This document shows positions 16,544 to 25,093 of a stretch of 64,000 nucleotides of DNA, one piece after another. Within the stretch, counting starts at the first letter, position 1, and the number at the start of each line of letters is the position of its first letter. Location: the NCBI RefSeq assembly GCF_017874715.1, contig NZ_JAGGLR010000005.1, positions 310,001 through 374,000 of the forward strand, given 5' to 3'. The stretch comes from Streptomyces iranensis (lineage in GTDB: Bacteria; Actinomycetota; Actinomycetes; Streptomycetales; Streptomycetaceae). The notes under the pieces were generated by a model, which was given only the letters and a program-made list of their open reading frames with translations, did not search any database and was not told the DNA's origin. The position numbers were made by a program, and so were the translations under genes.

Positions 16544-19500
16544 ATGGTCAACGCGTCCGAAGCCCATCGCGGCCCCGAGCCTCCCCGCGCTCCCCAAGCC
16601 CACGGCGCCCCCGAAGCCGACGGCGCCCCCGAAGCCGACGGCGCCCCCGATCCCCGGCGCGCCCTCGTCGACGAGCTGCTCGGCGCCCTCGATCCGCTGC
16701 CCTTTCCGCGCCGGATGCGGGAGCTGGCCGGGCGGGCGAGGGCGGCCAGTGCCGAGGGGCGGCTGGGCGCACTGATCGAGGAGTTGGAGCGGCGCGGCAC
16801 GTACGAGCGGCGGCTGGCGGCCGTGGCCGCGGCCGCCGGCGGACGCACCGGCCATCTCGCGGCGCGGCTCGCCGACCCGGACCCCGTTGTGCGGCACCGC
16901 GCCCTCGACACCGCTCGCCGCGGCGGCCCCGGCGCGGTCCCGGACGACGCGCTGGAGGCGGCCTTCGAGGACGCGCCCGCCACCGTACGGCGCGAACTGG
17001 AGCGCACCGTCGTGGCCGGGCGGCGCACCGTGCTCGCGGACCGGCTGATCGAGCCGTTCCGCGAGCGCTGGGGCGACGGCGAGGCCGCCCGGCTGCTCCC
17101 CGGATGCGGTGCGGACACCGTGGCACGGCTGCTACCCGGGCTGTTCCACGCCGTCCGCGGCTGGCGGCCCCTCGTCTCCCGGCATCCGCTCGCCGTCCTG
17201 GACGAGGCGGCGCGTCAGCTCGCCGCCCTGCCCGCGCCGCTGCGCGCCGACTGGTGGACCCGCTACGCGCCCTGTGTCGCGCTCGCCGCGCCGGTCGAGC
17301 CCGAGCGGGTGCTGGAGCTGCTGGAGGACTACGGCCAGGGCCCGCTGCCGACCCCCGTACGCTCCCGGCTGTCCGCGCTGGTGGCCGCCGACCCGAGTCG
17401 TACGCTGCGGCTGCTGCTGGCCCCCGAGCACAGCGGCACCCGGCGGCGGCTGGACCGGGCCGTGCTGCGCCGGTTCGTCCGCGCCGACCCGCCCGAGCTC
17501 GCCGAGCTGGGCCGGGCCCTGCGGCATGCCGCGGACCCCGACGCCCTCGCCCGACTGCTGGCCGCGCTGCCGCCCGCCCGCCGCTCCGCGTTCTACGACC
17601 AGGCCACCTACGACTGGGCCACCTCGGGTCAGGCCACCTCGGGTCAGGCCGCCGCCGACCGGGCCGCTGCCGACTGGGCCACTTACCGCCAGGCCACCTC
17701 GGGTCAGGCCACCGCCGACTGGGCCTACGGCCGGGCCGCCGACGGCCGGGCCACCCATGGCCAGGCCGTCCACGGCCAGGCCGTCCATGGCCAGGCCACC
17801 CGCGGACGCGACTCCGACCACGCCGTGGGCGACCACTCCGTCATCGAACCCGCCGTGCTCGAAGTCCTGCCGCGCCCCCGCCGCCAGGCCGAGGCCCGCC
17901 GGATGGCGGTCCAGGCGCGCGAGCGCGGCGCGCCCTGGACCACCGTTCTGGAGTCGGTGGCCCATCTGCCGGTCGAGGAGGCGCGCGAGGAGCTGGCGGC
18001 CGCCGTGCGCCGTTCCTCGGCCGAGGACCGTGCCCTGGCCCATCCGCTGCTGATCCGGTGCGTCGCCCGCTCAGGCGACCCGGACGCCCTCACCGAGCTG
18101 CTGCGCCTGCTGGAGCGGCTGCGCAATGAGCAGGACCCGGTGCGCTCCGCGGCGCTCGGCGCGCTCGCCCACACCCACCCCGCGCTGTTCACCGACGACG
18201 CCGCCGAGCATCTGGACCGGATCGCCGCCGACGCGATCGCCGCCCGCGACTCGTCCTCCGCCACCCGCCAGGCGCTGCGCCACCTGGCCGCGGCGCTGCT
18301 GCGCGAACACGCCGTCACCGGGCGGCGGCAGCTGCTGGGCTGGGCGCTGCGCACCCTCACCCGGCTCGCGGGCAGCGTCGGCGCCGCCGCCCTGGGCCGC
18401 CTCGACCACCAGCTGCGGCGCGGTCAGGAACAGGGGGTGTTCGAGGCGCTGCGGCCCTGGCTGGAGGCGGGCGCCGAACGGGTCGACCACGAGCTGACCT
18501 TCGCCCTCGCCCGCTCCCTCGGGCGGCGCGCCCACACCCTCCCCGAACTCCAGGAACTCCTGTGGCAGGCCATCTCGTTCGGCAGCGACGCGACGGCCCG
18601 CACCGCCATCGGGCTGTGGCTGGAACCACCGGCCGAGCGGGACGCCCGCGTGGCCGAGCTGCTCGCGCACGAGCCCTCGGCGGCCGTGCTGCCGCCCGTC
18701 CTGGCCGTGCTGACCCGCCGTCGCACCGATCTGCTCGACCTCGTCCTCGGCGACACCCCGCCGTACGGGCGCTTTCTGACCCCCGGCACCCACTGGACCC
18801 CGCCCACCGGGCGGGACGCCGGCCGCTGGCTGCCCCGTCAGCAGGCCGCCGCCGCCCGCGTCCTGGACCGGGCCGCCGCCGACACCTCCCTGCGGCCGGG
18901 GCAGCGGGCGGCCGCCGTCGCCGACGCCGCGCCGATCCCCGGCCACGGCGCGGCCACCGTCCGGACCTGGACGGACACCGACGATGTGGTCGTGGCCGAG
19001 GCCGCGTTCGCCGCCCTCGCCCGCACCGACCGCCCCGGCGATGCCCTGCCCGCCCTGTTCGCCCACGCGGGCGACGACCGGGCGCGGGTGGCGATGTACG
19101 CGGCCACCCGAGCGTCCCGGTACGTCGAGCCGTCACGGCTGGGGTGGCTGGTGCGCGGGGTGCTCGCACCGGACGGGGTCGCCACCGCCGTACCGCCCGT
19201 CCCCGCGAAGGTCACCAGCCGCAAGGAGGCCGTCCGGCTCGCCGCCACCCTGCTCCCGGTGGCCGACGCCGCCGCGCTGCTCGCCGACGCCTTCGAACTG
19301 CCCGGCCAGCACCCCGATGTGCAGGCCGCCTGTGTCGCCTTCGCCACCGGGCTGCTCGACACCAAACGCGCCTGGGAGCTGCTGAACGCCGCCGCGAGCG
19401 GACGGCGCGAGCTGCGCCACGCCGTGCTGCGCACCCGCCCGCTGGACCTCCCCGAGGCACACCGCGGCCGCTACGCCCAGCTCATACGCGCCGTCTGCGA

Positions 19501-20272
19501 CACCGACGACCCCGAGGTGGCGGCGGCCGGGTACGGGGCGCTGGCCCGCTGGTCGCCGTGGGCGCCGGACGCGGCGGCCGTGCTGGTGGCGGCGGTCACC
19601 GACCTGGGCAACCGGGCGAGCTGGCGGCCCGCCGCCGACGCCCTGCTGGAGCTGATGGCCGCGGCGCCTGACGGGTCGCCCGGTGACAATCCGCTGGCCT
19701 GGGCGCTCGCCGCGCTCGCCACCGCCGACGCCCGGCCCGGCGGCCCCGACGCCGAACCGGACCGGGACCGCCCCGCCCACCGCCGCATCCGGCACCTCGC
19801 CGACCGGCTCGCCAACCGGGCCCGGATGCGGCCCCGGGTGACCCGGCGGACCGCGCGGGCCGCCGGTGAACTCCTTGCCGGATACGAGGCGTTCGTCCAG
19901 GAGGCCGCCCATGTGCTGGTGCACGCCCTCGACCTGGACGCCCGCCCCGGCCCGCTGACCGCCGCCCTCGCCCGCCTCGCCCGGCTGCACACCACCCGCC
20001 CCGCGCTCGCCGTCCGTACCGCCGACGCCCTGCGCCGACGGCTGAACACCGCCACGCGGCCGGGCTCCGACGCGGCCCTGCTGCGCGCCGCGCGGGAACT
20101 CGACGAGAACGGCGGCCACGCCTCCGGGCTGTTCGCCGCGACCCTTACGGAGGTGGCCGGGGCCCGTACGGATTGGGCGGGGCCCTGGCGGGAGCGGCTG
20201 CGCACGCTGCGCGGCCATCCGCACGCGGATGTGCGGGACGCGGCGCTGCGGCTGACGACGACGGTGGAGTGA
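16544..20272 (+). CDS. Very large HEAT-like repeat protein of unknown function
   Basis: A 1242-aa, leucine-, arginine- and alanine-rich, largely helical protein. It has no signal peptide or membrane span and no recognised catalytic motif. Repeated helical pairs such as RLADPDPVVRHRALDTARR, and similar arginine/alanine helices to the end, look like HEAT/ARM solenoids. This suggests a large cytoplasmic scaffold. The N-terminus carries three PEADGAP-like units. A pentad repeat interrupts the solenoid near residues 352-421 (listed separately). The ATG at 16544 is preferred to upstream in-frame starts because they lack any ribosome site; a GTG seven codons earlier remains possible. It stands alone between divergent betB and the convergent HTH gene. 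Confidence 0.75.
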   Translation: MVNASEAHRGPEPPRAPQAHGAPEADGAPEADGAPDPRRALVDELLGALDPLPFPRRMRELAGRARAASAEGRLGALIEELERRGTYERRLAAVAAAAGGRTGHLAARLADPDPVVRHRALDTARRGGPGAVPDDALEAAFEDAPATVRRELERTVVAGRRTVLADRLIEPFRERWGDGEAARLLPGCGADTVARLLPGLFHAVRGWRPLVSRHPLAVLDEAARQLAALPAPLRADWWTRYAPCVALAAPVEPERVLELLEDYGQGPLPTPVRSRLSALVAADPSRTLRLLLAPEHSGTRRRLDRAVLRRFVRADPPELAELGRALRHAADPDALARLLAALPPARRSAFYDQATYDWATSGQATSGQAAADRAAADWATYRQATSGQATADWAYGRAADGRATHGQAVHGQAVHGQATRGRDSDHAVGDHSVIEPAVLEVLPRPRRQAEARRMAVQARERGAPWTTVLESVAHLPVEEAREELAAAVRRSSAEDRALAHPLLIRCVARSGDPDALTELLRLLERLRNEQDPVRSAALGALAHTHPALFTDDAAEHLDRIAADAIAARDSSSATRQALRHLAAALLREHAVTGRRQLLGWALRTLTRLAGSVGAAALGRLDHQLRRGQEQGVFEALRPWLEAGAERVDHELTFALARSLGRRAHTLPELQELLWQAISFGSDATARTAIGLWLEPPAERDARVAELLAHEPSAAVLPPVLAVLTRRRTDLLDLVLGDTPPYGRFLTPGTHWTPPTGRDAGRWLPRQQAAAARVLDRAAADTSLRPGQRAAAVADAAPIPGHGAATVRTWTDTDDVVVAEAAFAALARTDRPGDALPALFAHAGDDRARVAMYAATRASRYVEPSRLGWLVRGVLAPDGVATAVPPVPAKVTSRKEAVRLAATLLPVADAAALLADAFELPGQHPDVQAACVAFATGLLDTKRAWELLNAAASGRRELRHAVLRTRPLDLPEAHRGRYAQLIRAVCDTDDPEVAAAGYGALARWSPWAPDAAAVLVAAVTDLGNRASWRPAADALLELMAAAPDGSPGDNPLAWALAALATADARPGGPDAEPDRDRPAHRRIRHLADRLANRARMRPRVTRRTARAAGELLAGYEAFVQEAAHVLVHALDLDARPGPLTAALARLARLHTTRPALAVRTADALRRRLNTATRPGSDAALLRAARELDENGGHASGLFAATLTEVAGARTDWAGPWRERLRTLRGHPHADVRDAALRLTTTVE
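17599..17805 (+). repeat. 15-bp (5-residue) tandem repeat inside the HEAT-like gene
   Basis: About fourteen consecutive pentads follow the pattern [DGR][QWR]A[TAV]x: DQATY, DWATS, GQATS, GQAAA, DRAAA, DWATY, RQATS, GQATA and so on, ending in QAVHG QAVHG QATRG. At DNA level the unit is 15 bp, close to GGTCAGGCCACCTCG on the left and GGCCAGGCCGTCCAC on the right. The pentad does not match the ADLxx rule of pentapeptide-repeat proteins, so it is a private low-complexity expansion, probably a flexible loop in the solenoid. Confidence 0.85.
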
Positions 20273-20379
20273 GGCGTCGGTGCGGCCGGGGGTCCAGGGC
20301 CGTGGGGGTGGAGGGGTCCAGGGCCTCGGGATGGAGGGGGCTGGGGGGCCAGGGCCTTGGGGGTCCAGGGCCCCCGGGG
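20273..20379. repeat. G-rich direct repeats between convergent genes
   Basis: Three copies of a unit close to GGGGTCCAGGGCC fill the gap between the HEAT-like and HTH genes, ending in a GGGGG-TCCAGGG-CCCCC fold-back that could act as a terminator. Confidence 0.55.
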
Positions 20380-22167
20380 TCAGTCGCTCTTGTGCCAGGT
20401 GCCGTCGGCGTAGTCATACGCGTAGGCGGGGCGCCCCTTGACGCTGCTGGTGCGGAACGGCGAGCCGCGGTCGTCGATCCGCACCGTCCCGGAGCGGCCG
20501 CCGCTCGACCAGTCGAGCTCCAGGTACCAGCTGCAGTCGCAGCCCGCCGTCCGGGCGTTGACCAGTAACACCTCCGGGTCCGAGGCCGAGACGCGGTAGG
20601 GGAATTGGACGGCGGGGATCGGCTTGCCCGCGTCATTGCCGTCCGTTGGGCGGGCCAGCGGACGGGCGGCGTCCAGATTCACCGAGAAGGCGCGCGGGGT
20701 GAGGGAGCCCCCGCAGCCGTTGTCCATGGCGAACGACGACCACGCGAGCGGGGTGCGGCGGCCCACGACCCGTACGTGCAGGGCCTGCAGGACGACGGCC
20801 GACGAGGCCCGGCCCTGCACCGTGACCTCCACATTGGTGGTCCCGCCGTGCACCGCGTCATGGGCGGCGGCCCACGTCGGGGCGTCCTGCTCGGTGGGCG
20901 GCGGGGCGACCTGGGCCGGGGGCCGGTCGATGAGATACCGGTGGCCGCAGCCGTTCTCCCAGACATGGGAACGGGTGGAGAGGGTGAGCGGGACCTGGGT
21001 GGATCCGCCGTGGCCCGTCTCCTTGGTCGCGCCGGGCGTCGGCGAGCCGGAGGCGTCCCCCTTGGCCCTCCGCTCCTTGTCGCGCTCGCCTTTGCCGTCG
21101 TCGCCGCGCGCCGCGCCGGACTCCTTGTCGCCGTCCGTCTTCTGACGGTCCAGATGGCCCCGGGCGGTCGGCCCGGCGGGCGGCGTGGAGGTGGGCGCGG
21201 CGGAGGGAGGCACGGCCGCGGTGTCCTTACGGCCGTCCTCCCCGGGCGGCCGTACCTCGACCGCCGTGACGGCGAGCACGACAACGGCGGCGGCCCCGGC
21301 GAGCAGTGCCCACGGCCGCCGTGCGCGTGAGGCGGTGGCGGCGGCGGTGGCGGTGTCCGCGGCGTTTGCCGCCACGGCCCGTAAACGGGCTCGCTTGGCG
21401 GGCGGGGGTGGGGTCTTGTCCGTGGGGGCGGGTCCGGTCTTGCCGGTGGCTGGGGGGTCGGCCTTGGCCGCGGTTGCGGATTTGGCCGTGGCCGTCAACC
21501 CGGCCTCGGCCGCGAGCGCGCCGGGTGGGTGGGTCCGGTCGCCGTCGGCCCGGACCGGTGCGGAGTGCTCGGCGGATGTGTGGTGTCCGGCCGGGCGGGC
21601 GTCGGGCATCGGAGTGGCCCTTGACGCGTCGGCCGGGTCGGCGGTGTCGTGTCGCTCCTCTGGTCGTTCGTCGGCGGCTGGTCGTTCGTCGGCCGCTGGT
21701 CGCTCATCAGCCGCCGCGCGCGGCTGAGCGTCGGGTGAGCGGCCACCCGCCTCCGGCCCGGTGCTGCTGTCTCCGGCCGGGCCGGTAGCCGTGGCCGCGT
21801 CCAGGTGAGGCACGGCGGGCGTCGCGATCGTCCCGGACGCGTCCGGCGCGGGGTCGTCGCCCCGGCGCGGGGCCGACGACACGGCCTCGCGGTCGGCCTC
21901 GCGCGCGCGGCGCTTGGCGGCGTCCGCGAGGATCCAGCGGCGGTGGAGGGCGACCAGCTCCTCCGGGGTGGCGCCGCACAGCCGCGCGAAGCGCTCGACG
22001 GGGGCGTAGTCCGTCGGGACCGCGTCGCCGTTGCAGTAGCGGTGCAGCGTGGACGTGCTGACGTGCAGTCGTGTGGCCAGCGAGCCGTAACTGCGGCCCG
22101 AGCGCTCCTTCAGCGCCCGCAGTCTCTCGGCGAAGTCCTCGACCTCTTTGGCGTTCCCCACGCCCAC
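20380..22167 (-). CDS. Membrane-anchored helix-turn-helix protein with extracytoplasmic C-terminal domain
   Basis: A 595-aa protein in three parts. An XRE-type HTH lies at residues about 12-70 (SYGSLATRLHVSTSTLHRYCNG). A long, charged, Pro/Ala/Thr-rich linker follows, with an AADERP unit in triplicate. Then a single membrane span near residues 283-305 (ALLAGAAAVVVLAVTAVEV) and an outside domain from about residue 390 to the end, with conserved-looking Cys pairs (ENGCGHRYLI, DNGCGG, GCDCSWYLELDW). This is the layout of one-component transmembrane regulators that sense outside the cell. The GTG start at 22167 is a best guess among three adjacent GTGs. Target and signal are unknown. Confidence 0.82.
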   Translation of the reverse strand: MGVGNAKEVEDFAERLRALKERSGRSYGSLATRLHVSTSTLHRYCNGDAVPTDYAPVERFARLCGATPEELVALHRRWILADAAKRRAREADREAVSSAPRRGDDPAPDASGTIATPAVPHLDAATATGPAGDSSTGPEAGGRSPDAQPRAAADERPAADERPAADERPEERHDTADPADASRATPMPDARPAGHHTSAEHSAPVRADGDRTHPPGALAAEAGLTATAKSATAAKADPPATGKTGPAPTDKTPPPPAKRARLRAVAANAADTATAAATASRARRPWALLAGAAAVVVLAVTAVEVRPPGEDGRKDTAAVPPSAAPTSTPPAGPTARGHLDRQKTDGDKESGAARGDDGKGERDKERRAKGDASGSPTPGATKETGHGGSTQVPLTLSTRSHVWENGCGHRYLIDRPPAQVAPPPTEQDAPTWAAAHDAVHGGTTNVEVTVQGRASSAVVLQALHVRVVGRRTPLAWSSFAMDNGCGGSLTPRAFSVNLDAARPLARPTDGNDAGKPIPAVQFPYRVSASDPEVLLVNARTAGCDCSWYLELDWSSGGRSGTVRIDDRGSPFRTSSVKGRPAYAYDYADGTWHKSD

Positions 22168-22406
22168 CACCCCCCAATATCGTCCCCGGCAGCGCGAGTC
22201 GTCCCGTGGGCGTCCCACGAGCGCGTTCCAGGGTGTTGTCATACCCCCAAGTCAGCGTACGTGCAGGCGTTCCAGCGTCCCGAATGCCCCGCCGGTCGTA
22301 GCGGCGACGGCCAGGTGGCACACAGGCTTGTCCTGCCGCCGCGACCTCCCGGTGCGACGGCGACATGCTGAAACCCTGAGATCGGGAAGAGACGGGGAAA
22401 CACCTC

Positions 22407-23096
22407 ATGCGCAAGCCCACGCACTCATTCCGCGGCGCCGCGCTCGGCGTCGCGGCAGCGGCCGTCGGGGTCGTGGCCGTGGCCGTGGCCGGGACCGGGT
22501 CGGCCCAGGCCCATGCACCGTCGGCTCAGGCTCAGGCCCAGGCTCGGGCGGGGGCGGGGGCGGCCGTGCCCCAACGCACCCCCGGCCACCTCGTGCCGAG
22601 GGAGCTCCCGCCGCATCCGAGCTCCGACTGGTACGCGAGTGATGTCACCAAGGGTCTGCCCGAGACCCCTCCGTTCTGCGTGGAGAAGACCTTCCCGTCG
22701 GCCGGGGCGACCCACCGCACCTTCTGGACCGAGTACGACACCGGCGCCACCCAGATCGTGGTCAGGACCGGCACGGTGGAGGCGGCCCGCAAGCTCGCCG
22801 CCGCGGCCGAGAAGAAGATCCAGAACTGCGCCGCCGACTGGGAGAGCCAGTTCCCGGAGGGCACCGCCTCATGGCGGGACTACGGCGCCCTGACGGCTGA
22901 GGACGGCGCCCATGTCTACGGCGTCCACACCTCGTACCCGGACTCGGAGCCCGGCATCCACCTCTTCGGCGTGGGCCGCGACGGCCGGACCGTCACCGTC
23001 GTGACGTGGGGCGAGATGGGCGGCTACGAGCTGGCACCGCTGGCCGACTTCAAGCGCACCGCCACGACTGCCGTGGTCAAGCTGTACCACCCGTGA
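22407..23096 (+). CDS. Secreted protein of unknown function (PknH-sensor-like?)
   Basis: A 229-aa protein with a Sec signal peptide (basic MRKPTHSFRG, hydrophobic AALGVAAAAVGVVAVAVA, cleavage after AQA near residue 35). A low-complexity AQAQAQARAGAGA spacer and one soluble domain of about 170 residues follow. Two cysteines (FCVEKTF, QNCAADW) probably form a disulfide. The YDTGATQIVVRTGTVEAARKLAAAAEKKIQNCA pattern recalls extracellular sensor domains such as that of PknH, but the resemblance is weak. It lies beside the membrane HTH gene, transcribed away from it, so the two may work together (inference from position). Confidence 0.75.
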   Translation: MRKPTHSFRGAALGVAAAAVGVVAVAVAGTGSAQAHAPSAQAQAQARAGAGAAVPQRTPGHLVPRELPPHPSSDWYASDVTKGLPETPPFCVEKTFPSAGATHRTFWTEYDTGATQIVVRTGTVEAARKLAAAAEKKIQNCAADWESQFPEGTASWRDYGALTAEDGAHVYGVHTSYPDSEPGIHLFGVGRDGRTVTVVTWGEMGGYELAPLADFKRTATTAVVKLYHP

Positions 23097-23646
23097 GCAG
23101 GGTCTGACGGGGGTCTGACGGGGTCTGACGGGGGCACGTGGCCCGGGGCCGAGGGCGGCCGAGGGGAGGGGCTGGCGGGGGATGCGGCCCGAGGGGAGCT
23201 GTCGGGGGACGGGGGACGTGCCCTGACGGGGACGCGGACCCGAGCGAGTCACGGGGGTGACATGGCTCGGGGCCGACGGGGGACGGGGGACGGGGGATAC
23301 GGCCCGAGGGGGGCCGATGGGGGATGCGGCCCGAGGGGGGCCGACGGGGGCGGGGACCGGTGGCGGCCACGCGTACACACGGGGGTACGCGTCGCCGCCA
23401 CCTCCGCATGTCCCGGGGCCGCCGTCCTGGGGACCACCGTGTCCAGGAGGGGCCATCTACCCGGGGGCTGCCAAGACCGGGGGAGATGACGTGTTCCTGG
23501 CAACCCACTGCCAACCGGGCCTCGCCCAGGTGACAAGTTCCCAGCAGCCGCGGAGACCCCGTGGCGGAGGGTCGATCATGAGGGCACGTGGCCGATATGG
23601 TCGAAGCACGCCGCCCCACCGGACGCCCGACCGTCGGAGGTTTCCC
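23097..23646. other. 550-base gene-free interval with G-rich direct repeats
   Basis: No supported gene. The left part repeats GGGTCTGACGG three times. About 23290-23350 carries two copies of a block near GATGCGGCCCGAGGGGGGCC about 30 bases apart. Many G4-G6 runs could form quadruplexes on the plus strand. The right part (23480-23640) has ordinary composition and must hold the promoter of the GPP34 gene. Confidence 0.6.
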
Positions 23647-24327
23647 GTGCCGAACGGATCGCTCTCCCTAGCCGCCTCGCTCTACCTGCTCTCCTACGAC
23701 CTCGAGACCGGCCGGCCCGCCGGTGCTCACACCGCCCTCCTCGTCCGCGCCGCCGCCCTCACCGAGCTGGTTCAGCGCGGCATGCTCACCGACGCCGACG
23801 GCAGCCCCTGCCCCGTGGCCGACGCCGCCACCGGCGACCAAACACTCGACGGACTGCTGGAGCTGATCGGCGAATCCCGGCCGCGCAGCTGGCAGATCTG
23901 GGTGGGGCATCAGCCGCGGCTGACCGAGCACGCGGTCCGCGACCAGATGGTGGCGGCCGGATATGTGCGGGCGAAGGGGAAACGGATGCTGGGGCTGTTC
24001 CCGGCCAAGGAGTACGTGCTGGAACGGCCCGATCAGGTGGCCGGGATGCGGGACGACGCGGTGCGCGTGCTGCACGGTGAGCAGCCGGCGGCCGAAGTGT
24101 CCGAACGGGACGCGGCGTTGGTCACCCTGGCGGCGGCGGGTGAGCTGAGGTCCGTGGTGACGGCCACGGACGCCAAGGTCCGCAAGCGCCGGATCCTGGA
24201 GCTGGGGGAGCGCTGCGGGGGCATGGGCCCGGTGCTGGAGAAGGTGATCGCCCAGGTGCGGACGGCGCTCGCCACCGCCGTCGTCACGGCCATGCTGGCG
24301 TCGACCACGGCCGTGACCGCCACCTGA
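23647..24327 (+). CDS. GPP34-family (Golgi phosphoprotein 3-like) protein
   Basis: A 226-aa protein of the GPP34/GOLPH3 fold, whose eukaryotic members bind phosphatidylinositol-4-phosphate at membranes. Typical segments are LYLLSYDLETGRP at the N-terminus, LVRAAALTELVQRGML, and DAKVRKRRILELGE in the last third. The many actinobacterial copies have no proven role. The GTG at 23647 follows CGGAGG by 6 bases; the frame is open 390 bases further upstream through repeat DNA, which is not coding. Convergent with the SsgA-like gene. Confidence 0.88.
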   Translation: MPNGSLSLAASLYLLSYDLETGRPAGAHTALLVRAAALTELVQRGMLTDADGSPCPVADAATGDQTLDGLLELIGESRPRSWQIWVGHQPRLTEHAVRDQMVAAGYVRAKGKRMLGLFPAKEYVLERPDQVAGMRDDAVRVLHGEQPAAEVSERDAALVTLAAAGELRSVVTATDAKVRKRRILELGERCGGMGPVLEKVIAQVRTALATAVVTAMLASTTAVTAT

Positions 24328-24355
24328 CCCCTCACCGGTAAGGACGCGCTCAAGC

Positions 24356-24413
24356 GCCCGTACGGGCCGGACCCAGGTGCCCGTACGGGCTGGACCCAGG
24401 TGCCCGTACGGGC
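24356..24413. repeat. Three palindromes GCCCGTACGGGC in 23-bp register
   Basis: The 12-base palindrome GCCCGTACGGGC occurs at 24356-24367, 24379-24390 and 24402-24413, joined by GGACCCAGGT-type linkers, giving an exact 23-bp period. It lies between converging genes and could be a terminator cluster or a repeated protein-binding site. Confidence 0.8.
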
Positions 24414-24451
24414 CCGAGCCTCCGTACCGGCCCGGGGCTTCCATACGGACT

Positions 24452-24865
24452 TCAGGCGTCTCTCAGCAGCGACACCAGCCCCTCGTCCAGGTCGAGCTCC
24501 CCGGCCTCGCTGCCCTCGGGGACGACCGCGTACGACCGGCCGAGGAATCTGAGGAGATCGCCGGTGTCGAACTGGACCATGGCCATGCCCTCGGGGGCAT
24601 GGAACTCCAGGACCGTCCCCTGTGGTCCGCTCGGCCACATCTGGACATCCCCGCTTCCCGCGGGGCCACGCAGCCCGGCTGCGAGCAACTCGCGCCCGAA
24701 CGTCCACTCCACCGCGGAGCCGTCGAGGGACGCGGAGGGCGGGAAGGAGACACGGACGGCGAACGGGTCGTCCCGCTCGTAGCGTAGGCAGGCCGGAATC
24801 GCGCGCGACTCGGGGGTCGACGCGATGAGCTGTGCCTGGACGGCTTGGTCGATGACAGTGGTCAC
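24452..24865 (-). CDS. SsgA-family (SALP) sporulation/cell-division regulator
   Basis: A 137-aa protein of the SsgA/SsgB family, unique to sporulating actinomycetes. Members guide septum placement and peptidoglycan remodelling in Streptomyces; SsgB recruits FtsZ. Matching segments are IPACLRYERDDPFAVRVSF, VEWTFGRELLAAGL and LEFHAPEGMAMVQFDTGDLLRFL. The GTG at 24865 follows AAGGGAG; an ATG ten codons upstream lacks a ribosome site. Which SALP it is cannot be decided from the sequence alone. A CRP-like site lies about 90 bases upstream. Confidence 0.93.
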   Translation of the reverse strand: MTTVIDQAVQAQLIASTPESRAIPACLRYERDDPFAVRVSFPPSASLDGSAVEWTFGRELLAAGLRGPAGSGDVQMWPSGPQGTVLEFHAPEGMAMVQFDTGDLLRFLGRSYAVVPEGSEAGELDLDEGLVSLLRDA

Positions 24866-24952
24866 GTCGGCTCCCTTGCGATCGGTGCGGGGCACGTCGC
24901 CCTTACGACCGTTAAGACGTTTGGGCGATCAGGCCAGTGCACCCACTTTCGA

Positions 24953-24968
24953 CGTGACGTGCGTCACG
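24953..24968. promoter_or_regulatory. Perfect CRP/FNR-type site GTGA-N6-TCAC
   Basis: CGTGAC-GTGC-GTCACG is a perfect inverted repeat that contains GTGA-N6-TCAC, the core recognised by CRP-family regulators including Streptomyces Crp. It sits in the 228-base gap between the leftward SsgA-like gene and the rightward ECF gene and could serve either. Confidence 0.55.
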
Positions 24969-25093
24969 ACTGTTTTTTCGAGGGGACATAGGGCATTTAG
25001 GCTTGCCAATCCATGCAAGGTCTCGGGCGCCGTGCGGAGCTGTTACAGAAACGTCGGCAATGACGAGGCACCCACCCCAGGGGTTGTTCCACC

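Noticed and set aside
23097..23380. G-rich direct repeats considered as a CRISPR array
   Set aside because: Units are irregular, spacers are not unique or of constant length, and no cas gene is present.
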